A stretch of DNA of 64,000 nt from JALJPB01 sp034111045 (GCA_034111045.1 JAWUYA010000050.1:1-64000), one strand, 5' to 3'. Shown: positions 1-9,674, counted from the first letter of the stretch. A program made the numbers and translations. Notes: generated from the sequence alone by a model not told the origin.

Positions 1-3000
1 TGATAGCGATGGTACGGGCAATAATGCCGATGCTGATATTGATGGTGATGGTGTAAATAATGGTTCAGATTCAGAATCATTAAATCCATTAGAGTGGCTT
101 GATACCGATGGCGATGGCACCTCTGATAATACCGATACAGATGATGATGGTGATGGTGTTTTAGATAATGTAGATGCATTCCCTCTGGATGTAAATGAAA
201 CATTAGATACTGATGGTGATGGCATAGGCAATAATACCGACAGTGATGACGACGATGATGGTATTTTAGATAGTGTCGATGATTTTCCTCTTGATATGTT
301 AGAAACAGCAGATACCGACAATGATGGTATTCCTAATGTTAAAGATACTGATGATGACGGTGATGGTGAGCCTGATGCCACCGATGCTTTTATTTTAGAT
401 GCAGCAGAACAATATGATACCGACGGTGATGGCGTTGGTAATAATGCGGACAGTGATGATGATAATGATGGTGTTCTTGATGATGTTGATGAATTTAGTT
501 TAGACAGTAGTGAATACATCAATACTGATGCTGCTTTACCTAATCGTGATGGTATCGGTTATAATGCTGATGATGATGATGATGGTGATGGTGAGCCTGA
601 TGCCACCGATGCTTTTAGACTGGACCCTGCTGAGCAATTTGATACTGATGGCGACGGCATTGGAAATAATAACGATAGTGACGACGATAATGATGGTTAC
701 CCTGACATTAACGATGCTTTTACCCTCAATTTTCTAGAATGGTTTGATACTGACGAAGATGGTCTAGGAAACAATGCCGATATCGACGATGATGGTGATA
801 GTTTTATCGACAGCAATGACGCCTTTCCCCTAGATAACTTAGAATGGCTTGATACCGACGGTGATGGTCTTGGTGATAACAACGATAATGATGATGATGG
901 CGATGGTATCAGTGATAACCTTGATGGCTTGCCGTTAAATCCCAGTGAAGACACAGATACTGATGGTGATGGTATAGGCAATATATTAGATACAGATGAT
1001 GATGGTGATGGGGTACTTGATCCCTTTGATTTATTTCCGCTAAATGCTACAGAATTCGCTGACAATGATGCTGACGGTGTTGGAGATAATAGTGACTCTG
1101 ATGATGATAATGATAATGTTTTAGATAGTGATGATGCTTTTCCATTTGATCCCATTGAAACACTCGATACTGACAATGATGGTCAAGGCAATATTCTGGA
1201 TAATGACGATGATGGTGATGGTGTTTTAGATCACATCGATCAATTACCGTTAAACTCAAACGAAACATTAGATACGGATGGCGATTTAACAGGAAATAAT
1301 GCTGACTTAGATGATGACGCTGATGGGATGAGTGATGAATATGAAAATGCTTATGGTTTGAATCGACTAGACCCTAGCGATGGCTTGCTCGATACTGATG
1401 CTGATGGTGTTAATAATGCTCAAGAGGCGCTTGCAAATACCAACCCCCTTTTAGATGATTATCCCCCGGTAATAACTCCACCAGAGGCAATCAATGTTTA
1501 TGCTGATCATACGTTTACCAAATTAGATTTTAATCAATTAGTAACACTTACTAACGTCAATGTTACTGATGGCCATGATGGCTTAAATTGCTGCAATTTA
1601 ACCGCACTCGGTTTCGAGTCGGGCTCTAAAAATCTCACTTCAGGTTTATACCCCATTACTTGGCGAGCTGTTGATGATGCAGGTAATATTGCGGATCTTA
1701 ATCAAGTTATTAACGTTTATCCCATGGTTAACTTTGCCCATTCGCAAGTGGTTGCTGAAGGCTCCATTGCCAGAGTTAAAGTTGTTTTATCCGGTCTTGC
1801 ACCACAATATCCTTTGGAATTACCATTAACGATTAGCGGTACGATTGATGAAGCGGATTATCTGCTAGATGACACCAAAATTATTATTGAATCGGGAATG
1901 CTAGGCTATATTGATGTGGAGTTAATTGAAGATTTATACCTTGAAGGTGATGAAGAGTTGATTATTGAATTTAAACAAGGTGTTAATGGAGGGGTTAATG
2001 CAAGCCATACGATCATTATTACCGAAAATAACGTTGCACCAACGGCTGAAATTACTATTGTACAACAAGGAATTTCTGTTTCATCAATTGCAAAAAATGA
2101 GGGTGAAGTAGCCGTAAATTTAGTCATTGCTGATTCAAACCCCTTCGATACTCATGTAATTGAGTGGCAAATTCCTGACTATTTAAGCGTTGAGATCAGT
2201 GCTAACCAACAAAGCTTGTTTTTACAACCATCAACAATAGTATTGCCAGATGAGAACCATAACTTAATAACCTTGTCTGTTACTATTACAGATGACGGTA
2301 GTGATACGGTCAATAATAATTTAACACAAACGAAATTTATTTCAATTCCCCTTATGGCTAATCAACCCAGGTTAACAACTTCTGATACCGATAGAGACGG
2401 ACTATTAGACAATGTCGAAGGCTATTTAGATGATGACCTTGATGGTTTACCTGCGTTTATGGACAATTCAACTATCCCTTATTTACAGCCATTACATGTT
2501 AATGCAGCCTTAGAGAAATTAATGGAAACAGAACCTGGCCTGCATTTAACTTTAGGGAAATACGCCCGTTTACAATTTTCTGATGGTGTACAGCTTTCGG
2601 AACAAGAGTTGATGGACACTTTGTTAATAGGTAGTGATTCTTTAGTGCATCAAAATGAATATTTTGATTTTGAAATTAATAATATTTATCCCTTTGGCCG
2701 TTCAGTTCAAGTGGTGATCCCGTTACAAAATCCAGTGCCTAAATATGCTATTTACCGTAAACACACTATTAATAATGGATGGCAAGATTTTGTCGTCAAT
2801 GCAGAAAATGCGTTATCAACTACCGATGACGTTAATGGTGTTTGTCCTCCACCTCATAGTGAGTTATATACAGAAGGATTAAATGAAGGTGACTTATGTC
2901 TTCGTTTGTTAATACAAGATGGTGGAATTAATGATGCTGACGGTATTGCAAATGGCAGTATTGATGATCCCGGCGGAATTGCAGTATTTTCGGAGGAAGT

Positions 3001-3118
3001 TATTGCAAAGCAAACAGACCCTGAAGCCTCAAGCAGCGGTGGTGGTATCTCTTGGTTCTTACTATTATTTATGGGGCTATGCCTAAGACTAAAACTTATA
3101 AAACTCACTGGTAATTAA
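1..3118 (+). CDS. Secreted thrombospondin type-3 repeat protein with GlyGly-CTERM tail (5' end outside window)
   Basis: The reading frame is open from base 2, so the true start lies upstream of the window. The visible part, about 1038 residues, opens with roughly 13 tandem units of about 35 residues with the pattern DTDGDGIGNN-D-DDDGDGVLD-DAFPL, the calcium-binding thrombospondin type-3 repeat. After the array come a PPVITPP linker, an HYR-like immunoglobulin-fold segment (WRAVDDAGN), a Calx-beta-like segment (EGDEELIIEF) and one more DTDRDG unit. The C-terminus is a Ser/Gly stretch (SSSGGG), a hydrophobic helix (ISWFLLLFMGL) and a basic end, as in GlyGly-CTERM sorting signals that rhombosortase cleaves in bacteria with type II secretion. 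The protein is probably exported, surface-anchored and calcium-dependent; its partner is unknown. The next gene is on the other strand. Confidence 0.85.
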   Translation, partial: DSDGTGNNADADIDGDGVNNGSDSESLNPLEWLDTDGDGTSDNTDTDDDGDGVLDNVDAFPLDVNETLDTDGDGIGNNTDSDDDDDGILDSVDDFPLDMLETADTDNDGIPNVKDTDDDGDGEPDATDAFILDAAEQYDTDGDGVGNNADSDDDNDGVLDDVDEFSLDSSEYINTDAALPNRDGIGYNADDDDDGDGEPDATDAFRLDPAEQFDTDGDGIGNNNDSDDDNDGYPDINDAFTLNFLEWFDTDEDGLGNNADIDDDGDSFIDSNDAFPLDNLEWLDTDGDGLGDNNDNDDDGDGISDNLDGLPLNPSEDTDTDGDGIGNILDTDDDGDGVLDPFDLFPLNATEFADNDADGVGDNSDSDDDNDNVLDSDDAFPFDPIETLDTDNDGQGNILDNDDDGDGVLDHIDQLPLNSNETLDTDGDLTGNNADLDDDADGMSDEYENAYGLNRLDPSDGLLDTDADGVNNAQEALANTNPLLDDYPPVITPPEAINVYADHTFTKLDFNQLVTLTNVNVTDGHDGLNCCNLTALGFESGSKNLTSGLYPITWRAVDDAGNIADLNQVINVYPMVNFAHSQVVAEGSIARVKVVLSGLAPQYPLELPLTISGTIDEADYLLDDTKIIIESGMLGYIDVELIEDLYLEGDEELIIEFKQGVNGGVNASHTIIITENNVAPTAEITIVQQGISVSSIAKNEGEVAVNLVIADSNPFDTHVIEWQIPDYLSVEISANQQSLFLQPSTIVLPDENHNLITLSVTITDDGSDTVNNNLTQTKFISIPLMANQPRLTTSDTDRDGLLDNVEGYLDDDLDGLPAFMDNSTIPYLQPLHVNAALEKLMETEPGLHLTLGKYARLQFSDGVQLSEQELMDTLLIGSDSLVHQNEYFDFEINNIYPFGRSVQVVIPLQNPVPKYAIYRKHTINNGWQDFVVNAENALSTTDDVNGVCPPPHSELYTEGLNEGDLCLRLLIQDGGINDADGIANGSIDDPGGIAVFSEEVIAKQTDPEASSSGGGISWFLLLFMGLCLRLKLIKLTGN
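2..1430 (+). repeat. Tandem array of about 105-bp units encoding thrombospondin type-3 repeats
   Basis: About 13 degenerate units follow one another, each beginning with a GATACTGATGGTGATGG-like core and ending with a codon group for F/L-P-L-(D/N)-x-x-E. Units differ in sequence but keep length and Asp positions. One unit, near 510-545, carries an insertion (NTDAALPNR). The repeat begins before the window. Confidence 0.85.
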
Positions 3119-3227
3119 TTTATTTATTCATTTATATTAACTACTTAAATGACGGAGGACTGATATTAAGCCGAGCTATTGTAAATTTTATTCATAGTAA
3201 AACCATTTATATTGATTAGGTATTTAA

Positions 3228-3264
3228 ATGATCAAGCTTTGTTAAGTTAGAGGGTCTTGATCAT
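3228..3264 (-). terminator. Possible hairpin terminator at the end of the GNAT gene
   Basis: ATGATCAAG (3228-3236) and CTTGATCAT (3256-3264) form a 9-bp perfect stem with a 19-base loop. One arm encodes the last Met-Ile-Lys of the minus-strand gene. The T-rich tail is weak, so this is a low-confidence terminator. Confidence 0.3.
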
Positions 3265-3660
3265 AAAATATTTACAGCCCGTTAATGGGTAGTTCTTTTG
3301 AGTCCAAGTAATTTCATAACCATGTTTTTTATAAAATGGCATTGCTTGAAAATTTAAAGTATCAAGTAAGCATTGATTACAACCACGATCTTTAGACGAC
3401 TGTTCAATTTTATTAAGTAATTTACTGCCATAGTTTTGTCCTCGTAGATCTTCACTCACCCATAAAACACTTAGATGCAGCCAATTACCAAATGTTTGTC
3501 CTGAAGCTCCAGCGACTAGTTCACCCTGACTATTTTTAACTGTTACTGCGATAGGGTGGCGATTATTTATTTCTCTATTTTGTCGGTTAAATTCAACAAT
3601 TTTATTATCTAGTAAATCAACCAATTTTTGTGGCGGATTTTCAATTAAATCAATGTTCAT
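3247..3660 (-). CDS. GNAT-family N-acetyltransferase
   Basis: A 137-residue protein with the GNAT fold: an N-terminal basic helix, a central beta strand (LHLSVLWVSEDLRG), the acetyl-CoA pyrophosphate loop in the form RGQNYGSKLL, then LDTLNFQAMPFYKKHGYEI, which is the typical motif B with the FY-KHGY ending. The substrate cannot be read from sequence. The ATG at 3660 is chosen because AGAGGTG lies at proper distance; a GTG six bases upstream is possible. The first codons overlap the end of the upstream hydrolase gene by 11 bases, so the two are probably translationally coupled. Confidence 0.85.
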   Translation of the reverse strand: MNIDLIENPPQKLVDLLDNKIVEFNRQNREINNRHPIAVTVKNSQGELVAGASGQTFGNWLHLSVLWVSEDLRGQNYGSKLLNKIEQSSKDRGCNQCLLDTLNFQAMPFYKKHGYEITWTQKNYPLTGCKYFMIKTL

Positions 3661-4309
3661 TATCACCTCTTATAAAATGGGCTTGCTGGTCGGTAATTAT
3701 CGTATTTATCGAGTCTTTTAATTCGTTTATAATCATCAACTCATTTAACTTTTTAGCTATTTTAGACATTTTCATTAAAAAATATTGCTCAGCTTCAGCT
3801 GAGTGATTTATTGATAAAGGGTTAATAAATCCGTGTTGATAGCGTGTTTTGAAACAACTGATATTGTCTATTTTTGATAATGCCTTTATTGTTTGATTAA
3901 TATCAAAATGTGGTTCTGTTTTTGGGAAAATCATTGTCACTGGGCAGCATGGGATTACATTAAGTTGATTTCTTATTTGACTTGGGTAAAAGCCGATAAC
4001 ATGAGTTAAAGCGTTAAGGTTGTGCTCTGCACTTTTCCAAGCAGCAGAGGCTCCAGCACTAAAGCCGAGGACAAATATATCATCATCTATCAGGTTTTGA
4101 ACCTTTTTTACTTCATCAGTATATTGTTGGTGACCAGTCTCAACGATAAATGTTTGATAAGCCTCTCGCTCATCAATAAAGCTTTTTTTGACGCCCTTGT
4201 AGGGATCTACTATGGTGACAATAATATTTTTATGTTGATTAAAGGTATGCGCTAATTTTTGAATAGCTAGCGTTAGGCCAAATATGTCGGTGACTATAAT
4301 TACATGCAT
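3650..4309 (-). CDS. Alpha/beta hydrolase, dienelactone hydrolase-like
   Basis: About 219 residues. The N-terminus MHVIIVTDIFGLT resembles the start of dienelactone-hydrolase-type proteins, in which the strand VTDIFG leads to an oxyanion residue. FVLGFSAGASAAW around residue 90 fits a nucleophile elbow G-x-S-x-G with Ser as nucleophile. A late YQHGFINP supplies a plausible catalytic His. The substrate is unknown. I chose the ATG at 4309, where homology-like sequence begins; an in-frame GTG 42 bases upstream (4351) has no better ribosome site. It overlaps the downstream GNAT gene, forming a two-gene unit. Confidence 0.7.
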   Translation of the reverse strand: MHVIIVTDIFGLTLAIQKLAHTFNQHKNIIVTIVDPYKGVKKSFIDEREAYQTFIVETGHQQYTDEVKKVQNLIDDDIFVLGFSAGASAAWKSAEHNLNALTHVIGFYPSQIRNQLNVIPCCPVTMIFPKTEPHFDINQTIKALSKIDNISCFKTRYQHGFINPLSINHSAEAEQYFLMKMSKIAKKLNELMIINELKDSINTIITDQQAHFIRGDNEH

Positions 4310-4638
4310 CTGAAATGTTATTTTTACTATTAATATGTGATGGATTATCACTGACTATCTTGTGTAAGTGAAATACTTTATTGATGGGTATTTAAACTCT
4401 CGACTTCAATCAAAGCTACTTTCATTTATGCGGTTTCTATCTTAATGCCCCAAGGTTAACTCTGACATTAATTCAGATACAATTATACTTTACTGATAAA
4501 CCATAATGCATAAAAACCTTAACCTATTTAAAGTTAAAGTTTTTATTGTTTATTGTGCAGAATTATTTGGTGACCTCATTGTCAGAGCCTCTAACGAGGA
4601 CCATATGATTTTCTGCGTAAATCTACATAGAAAGCATC
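4310..4638. other. Intergenic region downstream of the M16 peptidase gene
   Basis: No supportable gene. An imperfect long hairpin is visible: GCAGAA (4557-4562) faces TTCTGC (4611-4616), and inside it GGT..CCTC (4569-4577) faces GAGGACC (4596-4602). It lies just past the stop codon of the minus-strand peptidase gene and may serve as its terminator. Confidence 0.4.
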
Positions 4639-7488
4639 TTATATTTTGTAATCGACCACTGCATATCCCAAGGCTTCGAGTTTAGGTTTTAATGTTTTAG
4701 CATCACCAACAACAACTATTACCATTTCAGTTAAGTTTAAATGTTTTTTTGCTAACGCATTAATTTCATCTGCACTAATGGTTTTAACTATCTCAGCGCG
4801 TTCTTTAACAAAACTGGGGGTTAAATTATGTTCTAAAATTTGTGCCAGAAATTCTAATTTTGCACGTGGAGTTTCATACTTCAGTGCATCTTTTTGGTTA
4901 ATAGAATTACGCATAAAACTTAATTCTTCAGGTGTAATACCTTTTTCACGATAGCCATTTATTTCATTAATAAATTCAATAATGGACTTGTCAGTGGCGT
5001 TAGCACGAACTTCTGCAGAAGCGGTATAAAAGCCAGAAAACTTATCGGCACTAAAACCTGAACGAGCACCATAGGTATAACCCTTGTCTTCACGAAGGTT
5101 TAAGTTAATGCGACTATTAAAAGCACCACCTAATGGGAAATTCATCAGATACGATTTGTAGTATTCACCGGTAATGTCTTGAGTAATTGAGCGTTTACCA
5201 ATGCGAATAGCTGATTGCGCAGCATCATCTTTATTAACTAAATAAATTATCCCTGCTTTTGTCTGAGGTTTTTCTAATGTAAGTAATAAGTCTTCGCCTT
5301 TACCTTGCCACAATGAAAATAGCTGAAGTGTTTTAACTAATGCTTTTTCTTTTAGATCAGAAACCATTATTAATTGACTATTAAAGGGTTTAAGGTGTTG
5401 TTGATAAAACGCTTTAACATCAGTTAAATTTATATTATTTATACTCTGCTCTGACCCTTGGTTTGATGTCGCGGCAATGTTATCGGCTTGAAGTAATTGA
5501 CGATAAGCTGTTGATGCTAAGTAAGCTGCATCCTTCTTATTATTAATCACTCCTTGAATTGCATTACTTTTGTTACGAGCAAATTCTGATTCAATAAAAG
5601 CTGGCATCATTAATTTTTCATTAACCAATACCATAGTTGCATCAAGGTTTTTGGTTAATGTACTGACATTAACATTTAAATATTGAGTATCTGCATAAAT
5701 AGAAACTGAACTCCCTAGCTTTTGCAACTCATTACTCATATCTTCTGCAGAACGCTGCGTGGTAGATTCATTAAGAACACTCGCCAGTAATGAAACAATA
5801 CCGGCTTTCTCTTTATCAGAATAGTAATGACCTGCGGGTATTTTTAAAAGCAATGAAGTGGTTGGTGTTTCAATACTTTGTGTACCGAGAACCTTCATAC
5901 CATTGGCCAAAGTTTTCTGCCACATCTTTGGTACAGCTACGGCTTTATTTGCCACTGATATTGGCATGTTACTGCGGTCAAAAGTGTCTTTAGCTTTGCG
6001 CATTACCAAGCTGTCTGCTGAAGTACTTGATGCCACTCCTTGACTACGGAGTGCAGGCGTAAAGTTATTTTGCGCAGCAATTAATTCAAGCTTGCCTTTA
6101 GGGACAATACTCATGATCACCCCATGTTGATCTTTAATGTATTTTTTAAATACACGCATGACGTCAGCTTTTGTGACACTAGCGTAGCGAGCGATATCTT
6201 GCTCAATGTAATTAGGATCACTTTTAAAGGTTTGATTAGCGGCAAGTGTACTCACTTTACCTGAAACACTTTGTAAACCAAAAATAAAGCTAGCTTCCAT
6301 ACTTGCTTTCACTTTTGCTAAATCATCATCTTGAACGCCACGTTGTTCAAATTCAACTAAACTGTCACGAATGATTTTTTCAATATCGGCTAACGTTTTA
6401 CCTGAAGCAGGGTGCGGTAAAGCTAGTAAGTTAAAGGTACAAGCTAACTCTGCACAGGGATGGCTGACGGATGCTTGAACGGCTAATTGATTTTTTACTA
6501 AGTTTTTATACAGAAGTGAAGTTTTTCCGCCGCCTAAAATACTTGATAAAACATCCAGTGGGGCTTCATCTTCATGACGTACCGCAACTGTTGGATAAGA
6601 CATATAAACTAAAGGTAAATGAACATTGTCTTCCATTGATATATAGCGGTCTTCATTTATAGTAAAGGTCGGTTTTTCTGGCATATCAATTTCAGGACCA
6701 CGAGGGATTGAACCAAAGTATTGCTCAACTAAGGTTAACGTTGCGGTAACGTCAATGTCGCCGCCAATAGTTAATGTCGCATTATTTGGACCATACCACT
6801 TTAAGAAAAAGGCTTTTAAGTCATTCACATTCACACGATTTAAGTCGTCCATAAAACCAATAACGGGCCATGAGTAAGGGTGTCCAGCCGGGTATAATGC
6901 TTCAGAAACACGTTCATTTAAACGGCCGTACGGACGATTATCAACCCGCTGTCCACGTTCATTTTTGACTGTTTCTCGCTGTACTTCAAATTTTTCTTGC
7001 GTTACCGCATCAACCAAGAAGCCCAAGCGGTCAGCTTCTAGCCACAATATTTTTTCTAATTGGTTAACTGGTACCGTTTGAAAGTAGTTTGTGCGATCAT
7101 TATTTGTTGTACCATTCATGGTACCACCAGCTTCTGTTACTAGTTTAAAATGCTGCTCATCAGCAACATTTTCAGAGCCTTGAAACATCATATGTTCAAA
7201 AAAATGTGCAAAACCTGACTTACCTAATTCTTCACGTCCTGAACCAACATGGTAAGTCATATCAACATGTACTAATGGATCGGAAGCATCTTGATGAAGA
7301 ATAACGGTTAAACCGTTACTTAACGTATATTTTTGATAAGGAATTACTGTCTTACCTGCTTGAGCCTTTATTTGTTCAACAAAATTAACACCAGCTGGCA
7401 ATTCAGTTTTAGCGATAGTGGTTGTTGGCGGGATTTGTTCACATGCGGTTAAACAAGTTATTAGCAGTGCAATGCTCATTTTTTTCAA
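4639..7488 (-). CDS. M16-family zinc metallopeptidase, predicted lipoprotein
   Basis: A 949-residue two-half pitrilysin-like protein. The lipoprotein signal ends at LITCLTAC (Cys16). The inverted zinc motif HFFEH is at residues 95-99, with the downstream conserved glutamate region. The second half repeats the fold without a zinc motif (RINLNLREDKGYTYGARSGF), as is usual in M16 tandem proteins. The role is presumably peptide degradation in the periplasm, anchored to a membrane. The start is a TTG at 7488 because GAGGAG sits six bases before it; an ATG three codons later is less well placed. It is monocistronic by spacing. Confidence 0.9.
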   Translation of the reverse strand: MKKMSIALLITCLTACEQIPPTTTIAKTELPAGVNFVEQIKAQAGKTVIPYQKYTLSNGLTVILHQDASDPLVHVDMTYHVGSGREELGKSGFAHFFEHMMFQGSENVADEQHFKLVTEAGGTMNGTTNNDRTNYFQTVPVNQLEKILWLEADRLGFLVDAVTQEKFEVQRETVKNERGQRVDNRPYGRLNERVSEALYPAGHPYSWPVIGFMDDLNRVNVNDLKAFFLKWYGPNNATLTIGGDIDVTATLTLVEQYFGSIPRGPEIDMPEKPTFTINEDRYISMEDNVHLPLVYMSYPTVAVRHEDEAPLDVLSSILGGGKTSLLYKNLVKNQLAVQASVSHPCAELACTFNLLALPHPASGKTLADIEKIIRDSLVEFEQRGVQDDDLAKVKASMEASFIFGLQSVSGKVSTLAANQTFKSDPNYIEQDIARYASVTKADVMRVFKKYIKDQHGVIMSIVPKGKLELIAAQNNFTPALRSQGVASSTSADSLVMRKAKDTFDRSNMPISVANKAVAVPKMWQKTLANGMKVLGTQSIETPTTSLLLKIPAGHYYSDKEKAGIVSLLASVLNESTTQRSAEDMSNELQKLGSSVSIYADTQYLNVNVSTLTKNLDATMVLVNEKLMMPAFIESEFARNKSNAIQGVINNKKDAAYLASTAYRQLLQADNIAATSNQGSEQSINNINLTDVKAFYQQHLKPFNSQLIMVSDLKEKALVKTLQLFSLWQGKGEDLLLTLEKPQTKAGIIYLVNKDDAAQSAIRIGKRSITQDITGEYYKSYLMNFPLGGAFNSRINLNLREDKGYTYGARSGFSADKFSGFYTASAEVRANATDKSIIEFINEINGYREKGITPEELSFMRNSINQKDALKYETPRAKLEFLAQILEHNLTPSFVKERAEIVKTISADEINALAKKHLNLTEMVIVVVGDAKTLKPKLEALGYAVVDYKI

Positions 7489-7817
7489 GGTATGCTCCTC
7501 AGGGGAATGATTAATTGGTTGTTATCGTCACCACGTTAACCAACAAGTATTTAGGTGTATACTATTATTTAGCTAACGTTTATGTCAATGATATTTTATT
7601 ACCGTAATATAGAGTAAACTTTTGATTAAAAAAGGAAAAAAGCTAATATTTTAGCTTTGAGTATTAAACAGTGCTTAAATGACTCTTCCTCTTTGTTATT
7701 GTTATGAGAAATAAGTGTTATGTGGCTCCAAACGTTAATACTACAAAGGCATTCATAGGCGTTAGGTGAAAGCTACCATGTTCTTTTCTGTAAGTGTTTG
7801 TTGGTAACCTGACCCGA
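7489..7817. other. Intergenic region, nothing recognised
   Basis: About 330 bases of AT-rich DNA hold the promoter side of the M16 peptidase gene and the 3' side of the small membrane-protein gene. I see no RNA gene, repeat or convincing small open frame. Confidence 0.4.
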
Positions 7818-8186
7818 CTAATTATTTTGTTTAACTGCCGCGTGTTTTTTATCTATTATTCGTCCCAAACGATAACTATCAACTATTCCTACTAGCCAAA
7901 TAAGGATAAGTGCGGTGACGGCGAAATTAATTTGTTTAATATCTCCTGAAAATGTCTGGCTTTTTAATACTTCAGAAATTGCTCCTACGTCTAAGGCTAT
8001 TTCACCTGATTGAATTTTTGGGGCTATAATTTTAGCCTTTTCCATTAGTTTGCTAAAGGTAATATAAAGACAAACTAGTGCACTAATAAAGATAACTGTA
8101 CTCGTTTTATATTTTTTTAAACTGTAATGACCCACACCAGGGAAAATTAGCGCTGATAACAATGAGGCCTTTATAGAACTTTTCAT
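7818..8186 (-). CDS. Small two-helix inner-membrane protein of unknown function
   Basis: A 122-residue protein not assigned to a named family. There is a hydrophobic start (ASLLSALIFPGVGHYSLKK), a first strong membrane helix (TVIFISALVCLYITF), a polar loop of about 45 residues, and a second helix (FAVTALILIWLVGIVDSYRLG) followed by a basic tail. The FPGVGH-Y motif recalls TM2-type membrane proteins, but I do not claim membership. AAGGAGAAGG stands right before the ATG, so the start is secure. It follows the SUKH-like gene on the same strand with a 40-base gap and may be cotranscribed. Confidence 0.65.
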   Translation of the reverse strand: MKSSIKASLLSALIFPGVGHYSLKKYKTSTVIFISALVCLYITFSKLMEKAKIIAPKIQSGEIALDVGAISEVLKSQTFSGDIKQINFAVTALILIWLVGIVDSYRLGRIIDKKHAAVKQNN

Positions 8187-8226
8187 ACCCTTCTCCTTTA
8201 TTTAACCTTGTTCTTGGGTGATAAAA

Positions 8227-8847
8227 CTAATCTAAATAATTTTCAAATACCGATGCCCACTCATCATAATGGTTAGCTGCATGTTTTTTCAAAAAAGGAA
8301 ATAACCACAGTGCTGCAGGTGAGGCAAGATTAAACTCCGCATCAAGAGGGTATTCGACTTTTGGAAATTCCATCGCATGTTCAATAGCTTTAGCCGATAT
8401 TAAGTATTGACCGATAGAGTCAGCTACTAGCGAGAAATCCCATCCATCATTGGTTTGCATAGCGCTGTAAACTGGCGATAACTTGATATTATTAGTTAAG
8501 TTATCATCTAGATTGACAATAACTGGTTCACCGCCTTCACTGGCAATTAAAAACCAATTATCTTGCCAGCCTTTAATAACCTTTTGATTGATTGAGTCAA
8601 AGTTATAACCTTCCATTTGCCATGAAAGTTGTTCAATTGATAAAAGCTCAATAGGGTGGCCTACACCACTTATTGTAGTGCTAGTTGCTGGACAAACTTG
8701 CTCAATATAATTTTTTAACTCTTGTGGTAAGTTCAACTCTTTTTGCTGTTCTAATGTTTGACGTTTGGCAATATGAAAGTTTGTTGTTAATACCAATGGA
8801 GAAAGACTAAAGCTCGATATCAAATTAACTGATTGAATACAATTCAT
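8227..8847 (-). CDS. SMI1/KNR4 (SUKH)-like protein
   Basis: A 206-residue soluble protein. The middle section, with WFLIASEGGEPVIVNL, a following acidic run, then SPVYSAMQTNDGWDF and a C-terminal helix, follows the pattern of the SUKH fold. In that fold an I-x-x-x-G-(G/D)-x-x-(V/I) strand precedes a short loop and a late aromatic helix. SUKH proteins are often immunity proteins for contact-dependent or polymorphic toxins, but many are orphans. No toxin gene is visible next to it. The protein has no signal peptide and no membrane helix. The family call is by motif only. Confidence 0.5.
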   Translation of the reverse strand: MNCIQSVNLISSFSLSPLVLTTNFHIAKRQTLEQQKELNLPQELKNYIEQVCPATSTTISGVGHPIELLSIEQLSWQMEGYNFDSINQKVIKGWQDNWFLIASEGGEPVIVNLDDNLTNNIKLSPVYSAMQTNDGWDFSLVADSIGQYLISAKAIEHAMEFPKVEYPLDAEFNLASPAALWLFPFLKKHAANHYDEWASVFENYLD

Positions 8848-9008
8848 GTAAGGCTCGATAGAAAATAAGGATGGTGATTAATATTTTGGCATACTAGTAT
8901 AAATGGTTACACTAGTATCAGTAAAAAAGCTTTTATTATTAGTTTAATTTACTAATTACCAATTCAATTAATAAATTAAGTTTAGTAACGCCATAAAAAG
9001 GATTATGT

Positions 9009-9674
9009 ATGAATAAAATAATTGTTATAACGGGGGCTAACCGCGGTATTGGTTTGGCAATGGCGAAACACTTCAAGCAACAAGGAGATAGGGTTTATGC
9101 TTTGTGTCGACAATCATCTGTTGAGCTTAAACACTTATAGGTGAGTGTGGTTGAAGGCGTAGATGTTGCAACGGATGGCGGGATTAATAATATGGTGAAA
9201 GCACTTTCTGGTGTTTCAGTTGATGTTTTAGTTTGTAATGCAGGTATATTACGTGATGAGAATTTGGAGGATTTTAATGGTGACTCTATTCGCGAACAAT
9301 TTGAAGTTAATGCCTTAGCTCCATTACGTGTTGTTCATGCGTTACAAAATCACTTAGTTAGAGGGGCTAAAGTGGCGATGATAACCTCTAGAATGGGCTC
9401 CATTGCTGATAATGATTCTGGAGGGAGATATGGGTACAGAATGTCAAAAGCCGCCCTAAATGCAGCAGCAGTATCATTAAGTAAAGATTTATTAAGTCAA
9501 AAAATTAGTGTTGGCATATATCATCCTGGCTATGTACAAACCGATATGGTTAACCATGGGGGAGATATTAGTGCAGATATTGCAGCAGGGCGACTGTTGG
9601 GGCTAATTAACGAGTTAAACCTAGGTCATTCTGGTGTCTTTAAGCATTCAAATGGTCAAGTTCTCCCTTGGTAA
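9009..9674 (+). pseudogene. Short-chain dehydrogenase/reductase interrupted by an in-frame TAG
   Basis: From the ATG at 9009 the frame reads MNKIIVITGANRGIGLA, the nucleotide-binding TGxxxGxG motif, for 43 codons, then meets TAG at 9138-9140. The same frame continues without a shift through VLVCNAG, the Ser of ITSRMGS and the catalytic YGYRMSK to the stop at 9674. Without the TAG this would be a normal-length SDR of about 221 residues. The downstream part (GTG at 9141) lacks the cofactor-binding strand and has no ribosome site, so it is unlikely to work alone. The simplest reading is a recent nonsense mutation; sequencing error or suppression is possible. Confidence 0.8.

Noticed and set aside
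697..1176. Minus-strand 159-codon serine-rich open frame
   Set aside because: It is the mirror of the Asp-rich TSP3 repeats (GAT/ATC codons read as Ser and others) and has no ribosome site.
1047..1268. Minus-strand His-rich 73-codon frame
   Set aside because: It is also a shadow of the GATGATGAT repeat; no start context.
4022..4255. Plus-strand 77-codon frame opposite the hydrolase gene
   Set aside because: It lies entirely within a well-supported gene on the other strand.
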